Assembly: GCA_964534355.1 (NCBI GenBank)
Contig: CAZHNZ010000049.1
Location: forward strand, 1 to 27,554
DNA length: 27,554 bases
DNA from: CAXXIC01 sp964534355
Lineage (GTDB): Bacteria > Bacteroidota > Bacteroidia > Bacteroidales > UBA7332
Direction: 5' to 3'
The position numbers and the translations under genes were made by a program. Below the pieces are notes generated by a model. The model did no database searches. It saw only the letters and a list, made by a program, of their open reading frames with translations, and had not been told where the DNA came from. Each line of letters starts with the position of its first letter. Position 1 is the stretch's first letter. This document shows positions 15,493-24,075 of the stretch, in pieces.

Positions 15493-16851
15493 ATGCAAAA
15501 ACCGGCAATACCCAAAGGAACCCGAGATTTCTCGCCAATAGAAATGGCCAAAAGAAACTACATTTTCAATACGATTCGCGACGTATATCATCTTTTTGGC
15601 TTTCAACAAATAGAAACACCGGCTATGGAGAACCTATCTACCCTTATGGGTAAATATGGTGATGAAGGTGACAAACTCCTTTTTAAAGTATTAAACTCGG
15701 GCGATTTTATGCAAGGCATCTCAAATACAGATATAACCGAAAACTCGCCTACAAAACTTGCCTCAAAGCTGTGTGAAAAGGGATTAAGATACGACCTTAC
15801 CGTTCCATTTGCCCGTTATGTAGTAATGAACAGAAATGATATTTCATTTCCATTCAAACGCTACCAGATACAGCCGGTATGGAGGGCAGACAGACCACAA
15901 AAAGGCAGATACAGGGAGTTTTACCAATGCGATGCCGATGTAGTTGGCTCAGACTCTCTGCTCAACGAGGTCGAGTTGATTCAGATCATAGACGAAGTAT
16001 TTTTCAGATTAAACACACGGGTTGCTATCAAGATTAACAATAGAAAAATCCTGAGTGGAATTGCGGAAGTAATAGGTGCTCCTGATAAAATTGTAGATAT
16101 TACTGTGGCCATTGACAAACTGGATAAAATCGGTTTGGATAATGTAAACAAAGAACTCAGCGAAAAAGGGATTTCAGCAGAGGCTATCTCTATGTTACAA
16201 CCCATTATTCTGCTGGAAGGAACAAACTTCGAAAAAATCGGAGTTCTTCGCAATGTATTGGCATGTTCCGAAACAGGAATAAAAGGAGTGGATGAGCTGG
16301 ATATTATTCTGCGAAAGATAGATAGTCTGGGTATTCGTTGCGATCTTGATTTAGATTTGACACTAGCCCGCGGCCTCAACTACTACACCGGTGCTATCTT
16401 CGAAGTTAAATCGCTCGACGTACAGATAGGAAGTATAACCGGCGGAGGTCGTTATGATAATCTGACCGGTGTATTTGGTCTTCCGGGTGTTTCAGGGGTG
16501 GGTATTTCATTTGGTGCAGACCGTATTTATGATGTTCTCAACCAACTTGAAATTTTCCCTCAGGAATCATTACAAACAACACAGGTAATGTTCATTAACT
16601 TCGGCGAAACAGAGGAAAAATATTGTCTGAATATTTTATCAGATCTTCGGAAAGCAGGCATTCGCGCGGAAATATATCCGGATGCAACCAAAATAAAAAA
16701 ACAGATGAGTTATGCCGATGCAAAAAGAATCCCATTTGTAATTATGGCTGGTGAAAATGAAATTTCGGAAGAGAAGGTTACGATTAAGAACATGCAAAGC
16801 GGTGATCAGCAATTAATTGAAAAAAATGAGATAATCAGGTTTCTCGCCTGA
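15493..16851 (+). CDS. hisS: Histidyl-tRNA synthetase
   Basis: HisRS charges tRNA-His. The ATG at 15493 gives 452 residues starting MQKPAIPKGTRDFSPIEMAK, the standard opening; the open frame to 15433 starts with TTG and overlaps the promoter. Class II features are present: a motif 2-like RYQIQPVWRADRPQKGRYRE with EFYQCD following, and the HisRS-specific RGLNYYTGAIFEV and GGRYDNL boxes. The anticodon-binding domain occupies about 350-452. It is a single-gene unit with its own promoter and a terminator about 150 bases downstream. Confidence 0.98.
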   Translation: MQKPAIPKGTRDFSPIEMAKRNYIFNTIRDVYHLFGFQQIETPAMENLSTLMGKYGDEGDKLLFKVLNSGDFMQGISNTDITENSPTKLASKLCEKGLRYDLTVPFARYVVMNRNDISFPFKRYQIQPVWRADRPQKGRYREFYQCDADVVGSDSLLNEVELIQIIDEVFFRLNTRVAIKINNRKILSGIAEVIGAPDKIVDITVAIDKLDKIGLDNVNKELSEKGISAEAISMLQPIILLEGTNFEKIGVLRNVLACSETGIKGVDELDIILRKIDSLGIRCDLDLDLTLARGLNYYTGAIFEVKSLDVQIGSITGGGRYDNLTGVFGLPGVSGVGISFGADRIYDVLNQLEIFPQESLQTTQVMFINFGETEEKYCLNILSDLRKAGIRAEIYPDATKIKKQMSYADAKRIPFVIMAGENEISEEKVTIKNMQSGDQQLIEKNEIIRFLA

Positions 16852-16996
16852 TCAAAGCAAATAATTATTGTTGAAATCCCTCTTCCTGAAAATCAATAAT
16901 AAAGGGAATTTGCAGTATTCGGTCTGGTAAAAACAAAACATTATTGTAAACACAGAAAGATAAACAACAAAATACGAAGCCGACTATCTTTTAGAA

Positions 16997-17031
16997 AAAA
17001 GGGTGCCCAAATCACAATTGGACACCCTTTT
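16997..17031. terminator. Bidirectional terminator between hisS and the SusCD operon
   Basis: AAAAGGGTGCCCAA (16997-17010) pairs with TTGGACACCCTTTT (17018-17031) at all but one position over a seven-base loop. T-rich tails occur on both strands. It lies 24 bases past the last gene of the SusCD operon. Confidence 0.87.
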
Positions 17032-17055
17032 ATATTAATACTCATTTGAAAACAA

Positions 17056-17610
17056 TTACCAACTCAACACAAAGGAATCATCTTCATGAAATCCGGTTTT
17101 TCTATACCCCTGGATTTTATACGTTGTATAAGAATCATCTTCAAACTGAAATTCCAGATAAATCTTATCAGCTTTCACTCCTGATGGCATTGATACGGCA
17201 TTCTTCGTAATTTTACCTTTACGAATATTGATTTTAATATCATAAGGCACAACCATATTCTTTTTACCATCGCCGTTGTGATCAACTTTATCCACAACTT
17301 CGTCCTGTAAAACCATATTAATAACACTATCCTGTCCAAATGTCATATCATTCTTATTGGCAGTTACAATGGCCTGTATAGCCCAAAATGCAGCTTTCCC
17401 CGAAGTGAAATCAGTTATATACAGCTTATTATTATCATTAGCAGATGTATTGGAAGTAGTAAGCACAAACTCAGTATGTGTTGTACTATCCACAACAATC
17501 CATTGACCACACAAATCACCAGCACCTGTGTATTCCACTTCATTTTTATCGTAACATGACGTAAAAATTGCCGGCAATAACATTAATACAAATAATCCTA
17601 TTTTTCTCAT
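17056..17610 (-). CDS. Lipoprotein, Lipid_bd / BT2261-like, fourth gene of the SusCD operon
   Basis: The 184-residue protein has a lipoprotein signal, MRKIGLFVLMLLPAIFTSCY, with the lipidated cysteine at 19. The mature part is a small beta-rich domain (GDLCGQWIVVDSTTHTEFVL, later TTYKIQGYRKTGFHEDD) that fits the Bacteroidota family Pfam calls Lipid_bd, often found last in SusCD operons. In B. thetaiotaomicron the equivalent BT2261 is a surface lipoprotein bound to the BT2263-BT2264 transporter; that position and size match here. A central HNGDGKKN stretch could be a calcium-type loop. It begins 15 bases after the previous gene, and a terminator follows. The binding role is inferred. Confidence 0.82.
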   Translation of the reverse strand: MRKIGLFVLMLLPAIFTSCYDKNEVEYTGAGDLCGQWIVVDSTTHTEFVLTTSNTSANDNNKLYITDFTSGKAAFWAIQAIVTANKNDMTFGQDSVINMVLQDEVVDKVDHNGDGKKNMVVPYDIKINIRKGKITKNAVSMPSGVKADKIYLEFQFEDDSYTTYKIQGYRKTGFHEDDSFVLSW

Positions 17611-17625
17611 AATTCCTTCGATTTA

Positions 17626-18339
17626 TTACTTTGTTAATGTTACAGCAAATTGAAACTGGGTAGCAGCTTTCATATACGTATTCAGACTAATACTACCGGT
17701 TGCAGGATTATACGATGAAGTTGCAAACATACCGACTGTATCACCCCAGCTGGGAATAGTACTATAAGCAATGGCTATTTCATTATTTGCTTTTAATACA
17801 ATATAACCCTTACCAGCATAACCAACACCATAAGAGCTACCGTAATAATACCATCCACCCAGCAGGTCATCAATCAAAAACAGACCATCTGAAATTTTTG
17901 TAATGACAATACTGAAAGGACCTCTGGAAGCACTTGCACCGGTAGTTGTATTGGTACGTTTAATAGTACTAACATAAGTTCCACTGATGTTAGCAGTTGA
18001 AATACTGGATTTATCATACACAACAACAGTTCTTGTTGCACTTCTTTTGAATCCATCCGAATTTACAGCTTCATACTCCAGCAAATAAGGGCCTGGTTTT
18101 GATACATCAACAGCTCCTTTTACCACAACATTTTTAGTGATATCTTTATCACCTTCTTTTGCCACATAACCAGGATCAACAAAAGGTTGTCCAAGAGCAA
18201 CTCCGATACTCGACTCACCGGTAAGTGTTATAATCGGGAAAGTCGTTACTTTTGATATCCCTTCTGACTCTTTATCGCAAGATATCAAGAATACAGAGAG
18301 AAACAAAAGCGATATTTGAAATTTAAATATATTTTTCAT
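17626..18339 (-). CDS. Lipoprotein with Ig-like and BT_2262-like domains, third gene of the SusCD operon
   Basis: The ATG at 18339 gives 237 residues; a start two codons earlier would be TTG. The signal MKNIFKFQISLLFLSVFLIS precedes Cys21, followed by an acidic DKESEG stretch that could act as a surface-export signal. Residues about 35-105 form a DUF5011-type Ig-like domain (GVALGQPFVDPGYVAKEGDK, then VVVYD). Residues about 115-237 match the BT_2262-like C-terminal domain, with GPFSIVITKISDGLFLIDDL followed by GGWYYYGSSYG. The family sits with SusCD pairs of the peptide-transport type. The domain names come from memory of Pfam and should be checked. Confidence 0.82.
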   Translation of the reverse strand: MKNIFKFQISLLFLSVFLISCDKESEGISKVTTFPIITLTGESSIGVALGQPFVDPGYVAKEGDKDITKNVVVKGAVDVSKPGPYLLEYEAVNSDGFKRSATRTVVVYDKSSISTANISGTYVSTIKRTNTTTGASASRGPFSIVITKISDGLFLIDDLLGGWYYYGSSYGVGYAGKGYIVLKANNEIAIAYSTIPSWGDTVGMFATSSYNPATGSISLNTYMKAATQFQFAVTLTK

Positions 18340-18356
18340 ACTCAATTAATTTAGAA

Positions 18357-19790
18357 TTATTTAGCCCACCATACTTTAACATCAATAGCTACCTGAGTCG
18401 GTGTATTCGGATTTCTTGACCTCTCATCAGCAGCAAATAACAACCTCTTTGGGAAAGCAGATCCAATTGCAGAGTTTACTGATACCTTAAAAAATGAGGG
18501 ATACCCGGTTCTGTTGAAATCAAAAAAGCCCTCAATTGGCTGCGCTATTGCAGATGCTATCCATTTTTGAGTGATAATAGCCGCGATTTTTGTATCAGTA
18601 GTTGTTGCTTTTGCAAAATCATAAGCACCATTCGTTGCTATAAATGTAGAAGCATTGGTCAATCCTACCCGCTCAAATGCAGCTGATACGCCCAAATCAT
18701 ACATTGCCTTTGCATCACCGGAAAGAGTATTATAACGGGTTAAAGCTTCAGACTGCATAAAATAGCTCTCTGCTTTGGTGATAAAGTAAACAGGATCTGT
18801 TGCAGAAAAACGTCCGGATGACAAACTACCGTTAGGATAAGTAACAGATGAAGCCAGATAATCACCCTGCTTCAAAGCCTTATGACCAGTTGTAGGAGCC
18901 TTGTAGATTTTATCCAAACGGGGGTCTGAATTGGTAGAAAGATAATCAAATAAAGTTGTACTTGCCCGTAAATTGGGATCACCCAGATATTGAACCTCAC
19001 TACCATAAAGCGGATTCTGCTTATTTACTTCAGCAGAAAATACAGCCAACTTTGCATCTGACGATAAAAAAGAGACTTTATCACTGAACAATTTCTCAAT
19101 ACCGGCTTTAGCTATTTCAGGTCTGACACCTACCTGACGCAAATAAATCTTTAGCTTCAAGGTATTTGCAAACTGTTTCCATTTATCCATATCACCACCG
19201 AATATCAAATCTTTAGTTCCAATTTTCTTATTCGTTGAAGCCGAAAAATCTTTGGATAATGCAGCATCCAGATCCTTTATCAAGCCATCATAAACAACAC
19301 TGCAATCGTCATATTTCGGACTGATATTGTTTTCTGACACCCCTTTTAATGCATCTGTATAAGGTATTTGATCATACAAATCAGCTAAAATCTGAAACGT
19401 ATAAGCCTGCATCGTCTTAGCCATTAGGTAGGTATTCCAATCACCGGCAGCACTTGATTGCTCTGCCACTTTCGCAAAATCATTCAAAGCTCCTGAATAC
19501 AATTCATTGAATGATGAATTAAAATCAGAACTTGTCAAACGATATCCATCAATCACCTTGTATTGATTTGCTGTATTACTCTGAGTAAAATGTTGTGCCC
19601 AAAGTGAACCCAAAATAGCGTATTGACCGCCAATAACCGACGCAGAAGAAACAACCGCTGCCGGAAGAACCATTTCATAAGGTGCTGTAGCGGGACTTGT
19701 TTTATCGGTATTCACATCCAAAAAACTCTCACATGATGTAAAAAACACCGGAACAAGGAGTGTTAATAATATTTTATTAATTATTTTCAT
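18357..19790 (-). CDS. SusD/RagB-like surface lipoprotein (SusD-like_2 type)
   Basis: SusD proteins form the lid of the SusC channel and capture substrate at the cell surface. The 477-residue protein has the lipoprotein signal MKIINKILLTLLVPVFFTSC with Cys20, then ESFLDVNTDKTSPATAP, the usual SusD opening. Helical TPR-like regions follow (for example AKTMQAYTFQILADLYDQIP near 125-144). The length and the FITKAESYFMQSEALTRYN segment fit the SusD-like_2 family (PF12771). It starts 11 bases after susC, as the standard pair. The substrate is inferred to be peptide from operon context, not from residues. Confidence 0.95.
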   Translation of the reverse strand: MKIINKILLTLLVPVFFTSCESFLDVNTDKTSPATAPYEMVLPAAVVSSASVIGGQYAILGSLWAQHFTQSNTANQYKVIDGYRLTSSDFNSSFNELYSGALNDFAKVAEQSSAAGDWNTYLMAKTMQAYTFQILADLYDQIPYTDALKGVSENNISPKYDDCSVVYDGLIKDLDAALSKDFSASTNKKIGTKDLIFGGDMDKWKQFANTLKLKIYLRQVGVRPEIAKAGIEKLFSDKVSFLSSDAKLAVFSAEVNKQNPLYGSEVQYLGDPNLRASTTLFDYLSTNSDPRLDKIYKAPTTGHKALKQGDYLASSVTYPNGSLSSGRFSATDPVYFITKAESYFMQSEALTRYNTLSGDAKAMYDLGVSAAFERVGLTNASTFIATNGAYDFAKATTTDTKIAAIITQKWIASAIAQPIEGFFDFNRTGYPSFFKVSVNSAIGSAFPKRLLFAADERSRNPNTPTQVAIDVKVWWAK

Positions 19791-19801
19791 AAACTCAAAT
19801 T

Positions 19802-22800
19802 TTAAAGTGTAAGTTTCAAACTGAATCCAAAATTCCTAACAGATGGTGATGTACTGAATTCTCCAAATTCACTTTCGGTACCGTTACCAAATGTAGTAAC
19901 CTCAGGATCGATAAATCTGTTCCCTTTTGGCGTGAATAGCAATAAATTACTACCAATTAAGCTTACGTTCAAGGCAGAAATAGATTTTGGAAGAATTGTT
20001 CTTGGCAAACTGTATCCAATAGACAATTCTCTAAGACGTATAGAACTTTTATCCAACAAGAATGCTTTATCCATTTCAGTTCCGCCGTTATTCCAATAAT
20101 CACAAACTTTCTCTGCTGAAACAGGTGTACGGTTTTCTACATAATTATAACTTACCACATTGGTTCCTGCCGCATCATATACAGGTACTTTCTGTACAGA
20201 ATTGGGCACAATAAATGGATTTCTATCGTTGTAAAGTGTTTGTGGTGCATTTCCAACAAAATAGTTCACATCAGCAGTTCTCGAATAGATTAAACCACCT
20301 TTTCTGAAGTCCCAGGCGAAACTCAATGAAAAATTCCTGTATTTAAAATTATTAGAGAAACCAATCATAAAATCGCGTTGCGAATTGCCCAAATTTTCTT
20401 TCGTAGCCGATGCTACAGGCAAACCATAAGCATCAACAACAATTTTACCGGTCGCAGGATCTCTTTCAGGAACAGTACCTTCAAAATAACCCATTGGCTG
20501 CCCGGCAGAAGCGTAAAAGCCAAGTGTGGAAAGCCCACCTAAACTAACCTTCTGTAATAGAGGAGAAAGTTCAACAACTTTATTATTATTTTTTGAGAAA
20601 GTAACCGAACCATCCCATTCAAAATTCTTATTTTTGATAGGAGTATATGACAGCAACAATTCGATACCACTGTTCTCAACATTACCTAAGTTCATGTATT
20701 GTGATGAATAACCTGAACTATGGGATATCGGAACTAATAAAATCTGATCTTTGGTATTTCTTTTATAGTATGTCATATCGATTCCTATCTTATTATCGAA
20801 GAATCTTAAATCAGCACCCAATTCATACTCCTGAGTCAGCTCAGGCTTCAACTTAGCATTTCCAATCACATTACCCACCTCGTATGAATTGATACCATTC
20901 AATGGGAATGTTAACTGTCCGAATGGATAAGCCACAGTCGATTTAGAATAGGTACTTAACAAAGAGTATGGTGATGGGTCATTACCCGTAACGCCATAGC
21001 TGGCACGAATTTTAGCAAATGAAAATATTGACTTTATCTCCGGAATCGCATCAGTCATCAAGAAACTCAATCCTACAGATGGATAAAAGAAAGAATTTCC
21101 ATCCTTTGGTAAGGTAGAAGACCAATCATTTCTGGCACCCACATTCAAGAATGCATAGTTTCTGAAAGCTAAATCTGCCTGAACGTAAGCTCCAACTAAT
21201 CTTCTTTCAGAGAATCCAACACCAACCTCTGGTGTGGCCGATGAGTTTGTCAATTCGTAGAAATTAGGTAAATCCAAACCAGTCACACTTACAGAAGTCG
21301 ACTGAGCTTTTCTCATATTTAAATTATACCCGATCACACCACTTGCACTCCAGGACTTATTAATTTCAGGATTAAAAGATAAATAAGCATCAACATTAAA
21401 CTCTGAATTATAAGCTGTTGCACGAACCACACTACCCGGTTCCTGAGTAGAAGAAGCATTAAAACCTTGTGGTTTTGTGATTGCTCTATAGGCAAATATT
21501 TGATAGTTTGAAAAATCCTCTCCAACTTTTGTTACAGCCTTCAACCAAGGCATAAGCTTTGCTTCTAATGTAACATTTCCAAAAACTTTATCCTCATTTA
21601 TCGAGTTTCCATCTTCAGCCAAAGTATAATACGGATTTGTAATACTGTAAGGAGTATAATAATTATCAAGATTATTAAACTTACTGTTATAATCTTTGAA
21701 ATCAACCACACTGTAGTCCCGTGGAATCTGTAATAAATTATTATACACAGAATATCCTTGTCCTCCCTGTGGAACCCAAACTTTTTTATTGATGTAATTG
21801 AACTGGGCAGAAGTCGTTAAAATACTATTTTTTACAGACCCTTTTAATGTAAATGCATTTCGCTTATATTTATCCACATCAGTAGGTATAATCCCATCAT
21901 CGGTAATATTTGAATATGAGACATAAAAAGTTGAATTTTCCTTTCCACCACTGATAGAGACAGTATTGTTAAATGCTCTTCCCATCTCGTAAAAGTCAAA
22001 AATATTATTTTTTTGTGCTGTGAATGGTTTGTATTGTTGTTGATTATCAACAACATTTCCCCAAAGTCTTTGCGCGCCATCCATTTTTGGGCCCCAGCTA
22101 CCATTCTCAATTAGTTCATGATTGGAACTCCATCCCTGACCATAAACATTTTGCATATCATATATCCTTAATGGAGAAGAGAAAGTCGTATTGCTTACAA
22201 CCTCTACTTTTACTCTGTTGTTACCTGAACCACTTTTTGTAGTAATAAGAATAACACCATTTGCTGCTCTTGATCCATACAATGCGGATGCAGATGCACC
22301 TTTTAACACAGAAACAGAAGCAATATCATTGGGGTTAATATCATTAATTCTGTTACCAAAATCATAACTACCCTTTAAACTGGTACTTCCGGGTGCACCA
22401 TTATTGATAGGCACACCGTCTACAACAAACAATGGCTCACTGCCTCCACCTATTGAACTGTATCCTCTAAGCAATATACGAGTTGAAGCACCCGGTGCTC
22501 CAGAAGAAGAGGAAATTGACAATCCGGCAACTTTTCCCTGCAATGCATTAAGAGCACTTCGGTCACCACTCTTAACAATCTCTTCACTATTAATCTGGGA
22601 AACTGCATAAGATAAGCCCTTTTGCTTTCTCGAAATACCCAAAGCTGTTACAACTACCTCATTAAGATCTTTCGAAGATGCCTTCAAAACAATTCTTAAC
22701 GAAGGTTTTACACCCACCTCCTGAGCCTCCATACCAATGTATGAAACAACCAGCCCGGAAGCTGAAGCCGGTGCGTTCAGAGTAAACCGACCGCTGGCAT

Positions 22801-22960
22801 CCGTTACAGTACCGACAGCAGTACCTTTAACCTTGACGGTAGCTCCGATAACCGGCTGACCATCATCTGCAGAAAGTACAACACCCTGTACTTTCGTTTG
22901 AGCAGAAGCAATACCTATGCTCATAGCAAGACATAGAAGTAGAAATTTGATTTTTCTCAT
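19802..22960 (-). CDS. SusC/RagA-like TonB-dependent outer-membrane transporter
   Basis: The 1052-residue protein forms the 22-strand outer-membrane barrel that works with SusD and TonB-ExbBD energy. The signal peptide is MRKIKFLLLCLAMSIGIASA, cut before QTK. A carboxypeptidase-D regulatory-like domain follows (about 23-95), then a TonB box-like EVVVTALG (101-108). The plug (about 115-235) contains LQGKVAGLSISSSSGAPGAS and PLFVVDGVPINN, and the barrel fills the rest, ending NFGFSLKLTL. There is no N-terminal STN signalling domain, and no anti-sigma/ECF pair or hybrid sensor adjoins, so local regulation is not evident. It is the first gene of a four-gene operon. Confidence 0.97.
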   Translation of the reverse strand: MRKIKFLLLCLAMSIGIASAQTKVQGVVLSADDGQPVIGATVKVKGTAVGTVTDASGRFTLNAPASASGLVVSYIGMEAQEVGVKPSLRIVLKASSKDLNEVVVTALGISRKQKGLSYAVSQINSEEIVKSGDRSALNALQGKVAGLSISSSSGAPGASTRILLRGYSSIGGGSEPLFVVDGVPINNGAPGSTSLKGSYDFGNRINDINPNDIASVSVLKGASASALYGSRAANGVILITTKSGSGNNRVKVEVVSNTTFSSPLRIYDMQNVYGQGWSSNHELIENGSWGPKMDGAQRLWGNVVDNQQQYKPFTAQKNNIFDFYEMGRAFNNTVSISGGKENSTFYVSYSNITDDGIIPTDVDKYKRNAFTLKGSVKNSILTTSAQFNYINKKVWVPQGGQGYSVYNNLLQIPRDYSVVDFKDYNSKFNNLDNYYTPYSITNPYYTLAEDGNSINEDKVFGNVTLEAKLMPWLKAVTKVGEDFSNYQIFAYRAITKPQGFNASSTQEPGSVVRATAYNSEFNVDAYLSFNPEINKSWSASGVIGYNLNMRKAQSTSVSVTGLDLPNFYELTNSSATPEVGVGFSERRLVGAYVQADLAFRNYAFLNVGARNDWSSTLPKDGNSFFYPSVGLSFLMTDAIPEIKSIFSFAKIRASYGVTGNDPSPYSLLSTYSKSTVAYPFGQLTFPLNGINSYEVGNVIGNAKLKPELTQEYELGADLRFFDNKIGIDMTYYKRNTKDQILLVPISHSSGYSSQYMNLGNVENSGIELLLSYTPIKNKNFEWDGSVTFSKNNNKVVELSPLLQKVSLGGLSTLGFYASAGQPMGYFEGTVPERDPATGKIVVDAYGLPVASATKENLGNSQRDFMIGFSNNFKYRNFSLSFAWDFRKGGLIYSRTADVNYFVGNAPQTLYNDRNPFIVPNSVQKVPVYDAAGTNVVSYNYVENRTPVSAEKVCDYWNNGGTEMDKAFLLDKSSIRLRELSIGYSLPRTILPKSISALNVSLIGSNLLLFTPKGNRFIDPEVTTFGNGTESEFGEFSTSPSVRNFGFSLKLTL

Positions 22961-23296
22961 AAAAAACTTCTCTTAAAATTAAACTTATATTAACCATCTC
23001 AAATGCAAAAATAATGATTTAAATATAAATCACACCACAAAACAGTCTAAATTCTTTCCAAATTGACAAATAGACATCCATTTAACGAATATAACGAAAA
23101 CAAGAACTCCCAAAAAGAGATATCATCGCATAAAACAGCAACAAACAATAAAAAATCTTACAATTTGTCACAAAGCAGTACAAAACCAAGAATAATAACG
23201 CACTATCAATAAGAAATAATTATATTAAAACAGGCATATTATTAAACCAATCGCACTAAAAGATAAAGCAATAAGAGATAAAAACGAGCAAATTTG
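22961..23296. other. AT-rich intergenic region upstream of the SusCD operon
   Basis: No open frame of note occurs on either strand here. It should hold the promoter and any regulator site for the operon; the one -7-like box I find is at 23006-23013. I see no convincing long inverted repeat or tandem repeat. Confidence 0.6.
23006..23013 (-). promoter_or_regulatory. Candidate -7 element of the SusCD operon
   Basis: TATTTTTG on the minus strand matches TAnnTTTG and would give a leader of about 40 bases. The nearest upstream TTG (23040-23038) is 24 bases away, longer than the 17-20 seen elsewhere in the window, so this could be a weak or activator-dependent promoter. Confidence 0.4.
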
Positions 23297-23995
23297 CTAC
23301 AAAATAGCAATAATATCACTCAGATTATTAACACAATAACTTGGGATAAAGTTGAGCTCTACCTTTTGATTATTAACAAAAAAGATTTGATCCATTTCAA
23401 AATGATGCGCTCCGGCAATGTCTGTTTCCGGGTTATCGCCCACCATAATACTCTCGGATTTGCTTGATTTGGTTGTTGTGAGAGCATAATTGAAAATATC
23501 AGGGTGAGGTTTGTTTACACCTGCATCTTCCGATACAATTATTTTTTCGAAGAACGATAATATATTAGAATTGGATAACTTTTTAAGCTGCACATCTCTG
23601 AAGCCATTGGATAAAACAAAAAGTCTGTATTTCGGATGCAAATATTGCAACAATTCAAAAGCATAAGGTACAAGAACTGTTTTAGAAGCTGTCAGCTCCA
23701 AAAACTCGTTATTCAATTTCAATGCATATGCCTCATCAGGAATCCCGGCATGCCTCAGTGGGTGCAAAAAACGTTCGGTAATGAGGTATTTTTTATCAAT
23801 CTTGCCATAGTGGTATAGGCTCCACAACTCAACATTTCGACGGGTATATATAGAATAATAATGTTCAAAACTTTCGAAATAGTTCCCGAAATTGTGAGCC
23901 TGATAGAGTTCTTGCATACTGACACGCGCATTGGTTCGGGTATCCCAAAGAGTATCATCAAGATCAAGAAAAATATTTTTATACTTACTCATCAT
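23297..23995 (-). CDS. HAD-superfamily hydrolase, YjjG-like
   Basis: The start at 23995 (or 23992, the next ATG) gives about 232 residues; the frame back to 24019 begins with TTG inside a terminator stem. HAD motifs are complete: the nucleophile motif LDLDDTLWDT at the N-terminus, motif II VLSNG, the lysine in NKPHPDIF and motif IV GDNPETDI. The helical cap between motifs I and II fits YjjG-type pyrimidine nucleotidases, which dephosphorylate dUMP/UMP and unusual nucleotides; the substrate here is not proven. The start lies directly downstream of the preceding gene's terminator, so its promoter is unclear. Confidence 0.9.
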   Translation of the reverse strand: MMSKYKNIFLDLDDTLWDTRTNARVSMQELYQAHNFGNYFESFEHYYSIYTRRNVELWSLYHYGKIDKKYLITERFLHPLRHAGIPDEAYALKLNNEFLELTASKTVLVPYAFELLQYLHPKYRLFVLSNGFRDVQLKKLSNSNILSFFEKIIVSEDAGVNKPHPDIFNYALTTTKSSKSESIMVGDNPETDIAGAHHFEMDQIFFVNNQKVELNFIPSYCVNNLSDIIAIL

Positions 23996-24000
23996 AAAAA

Positions 24001-24050
24001 AAGAATAAAAAAGGCGCAAAAGACAAGGTTAACCCGGTCATTCTGCGCCT
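24001..24050 (-). terminator. Terminator of the coiled-coil lipoprotein gene
   Basis: AGGCGCA (24012-24018) pairs with TGCGCCT (24044-24050), with further inner pairing possible around GGTTAACC. On the minus strand the stem is followed by TTTTTTATTCTTTTTTT. The T tract ends immediately before the HAD gene start. Confidence 0.78.
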
Positions 24051-24075
24051 CTCATGAATTATTTTATCATTTTAA

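Noticed and set aside
16865..16910. Weak inverted repeat AAATCCCT/AGGGAATTT after hisS
   Set aside because: The loop is about 20 bases, one base is bulged and no T tract follows; the hairpin at 16997-17031 is a far better terminator.
20526..22610. Forward and reverse short open frames within the SusC gene
   Set aside because: They are shadows of the 1052-residue reverse gene, with no start context or recognisable product.
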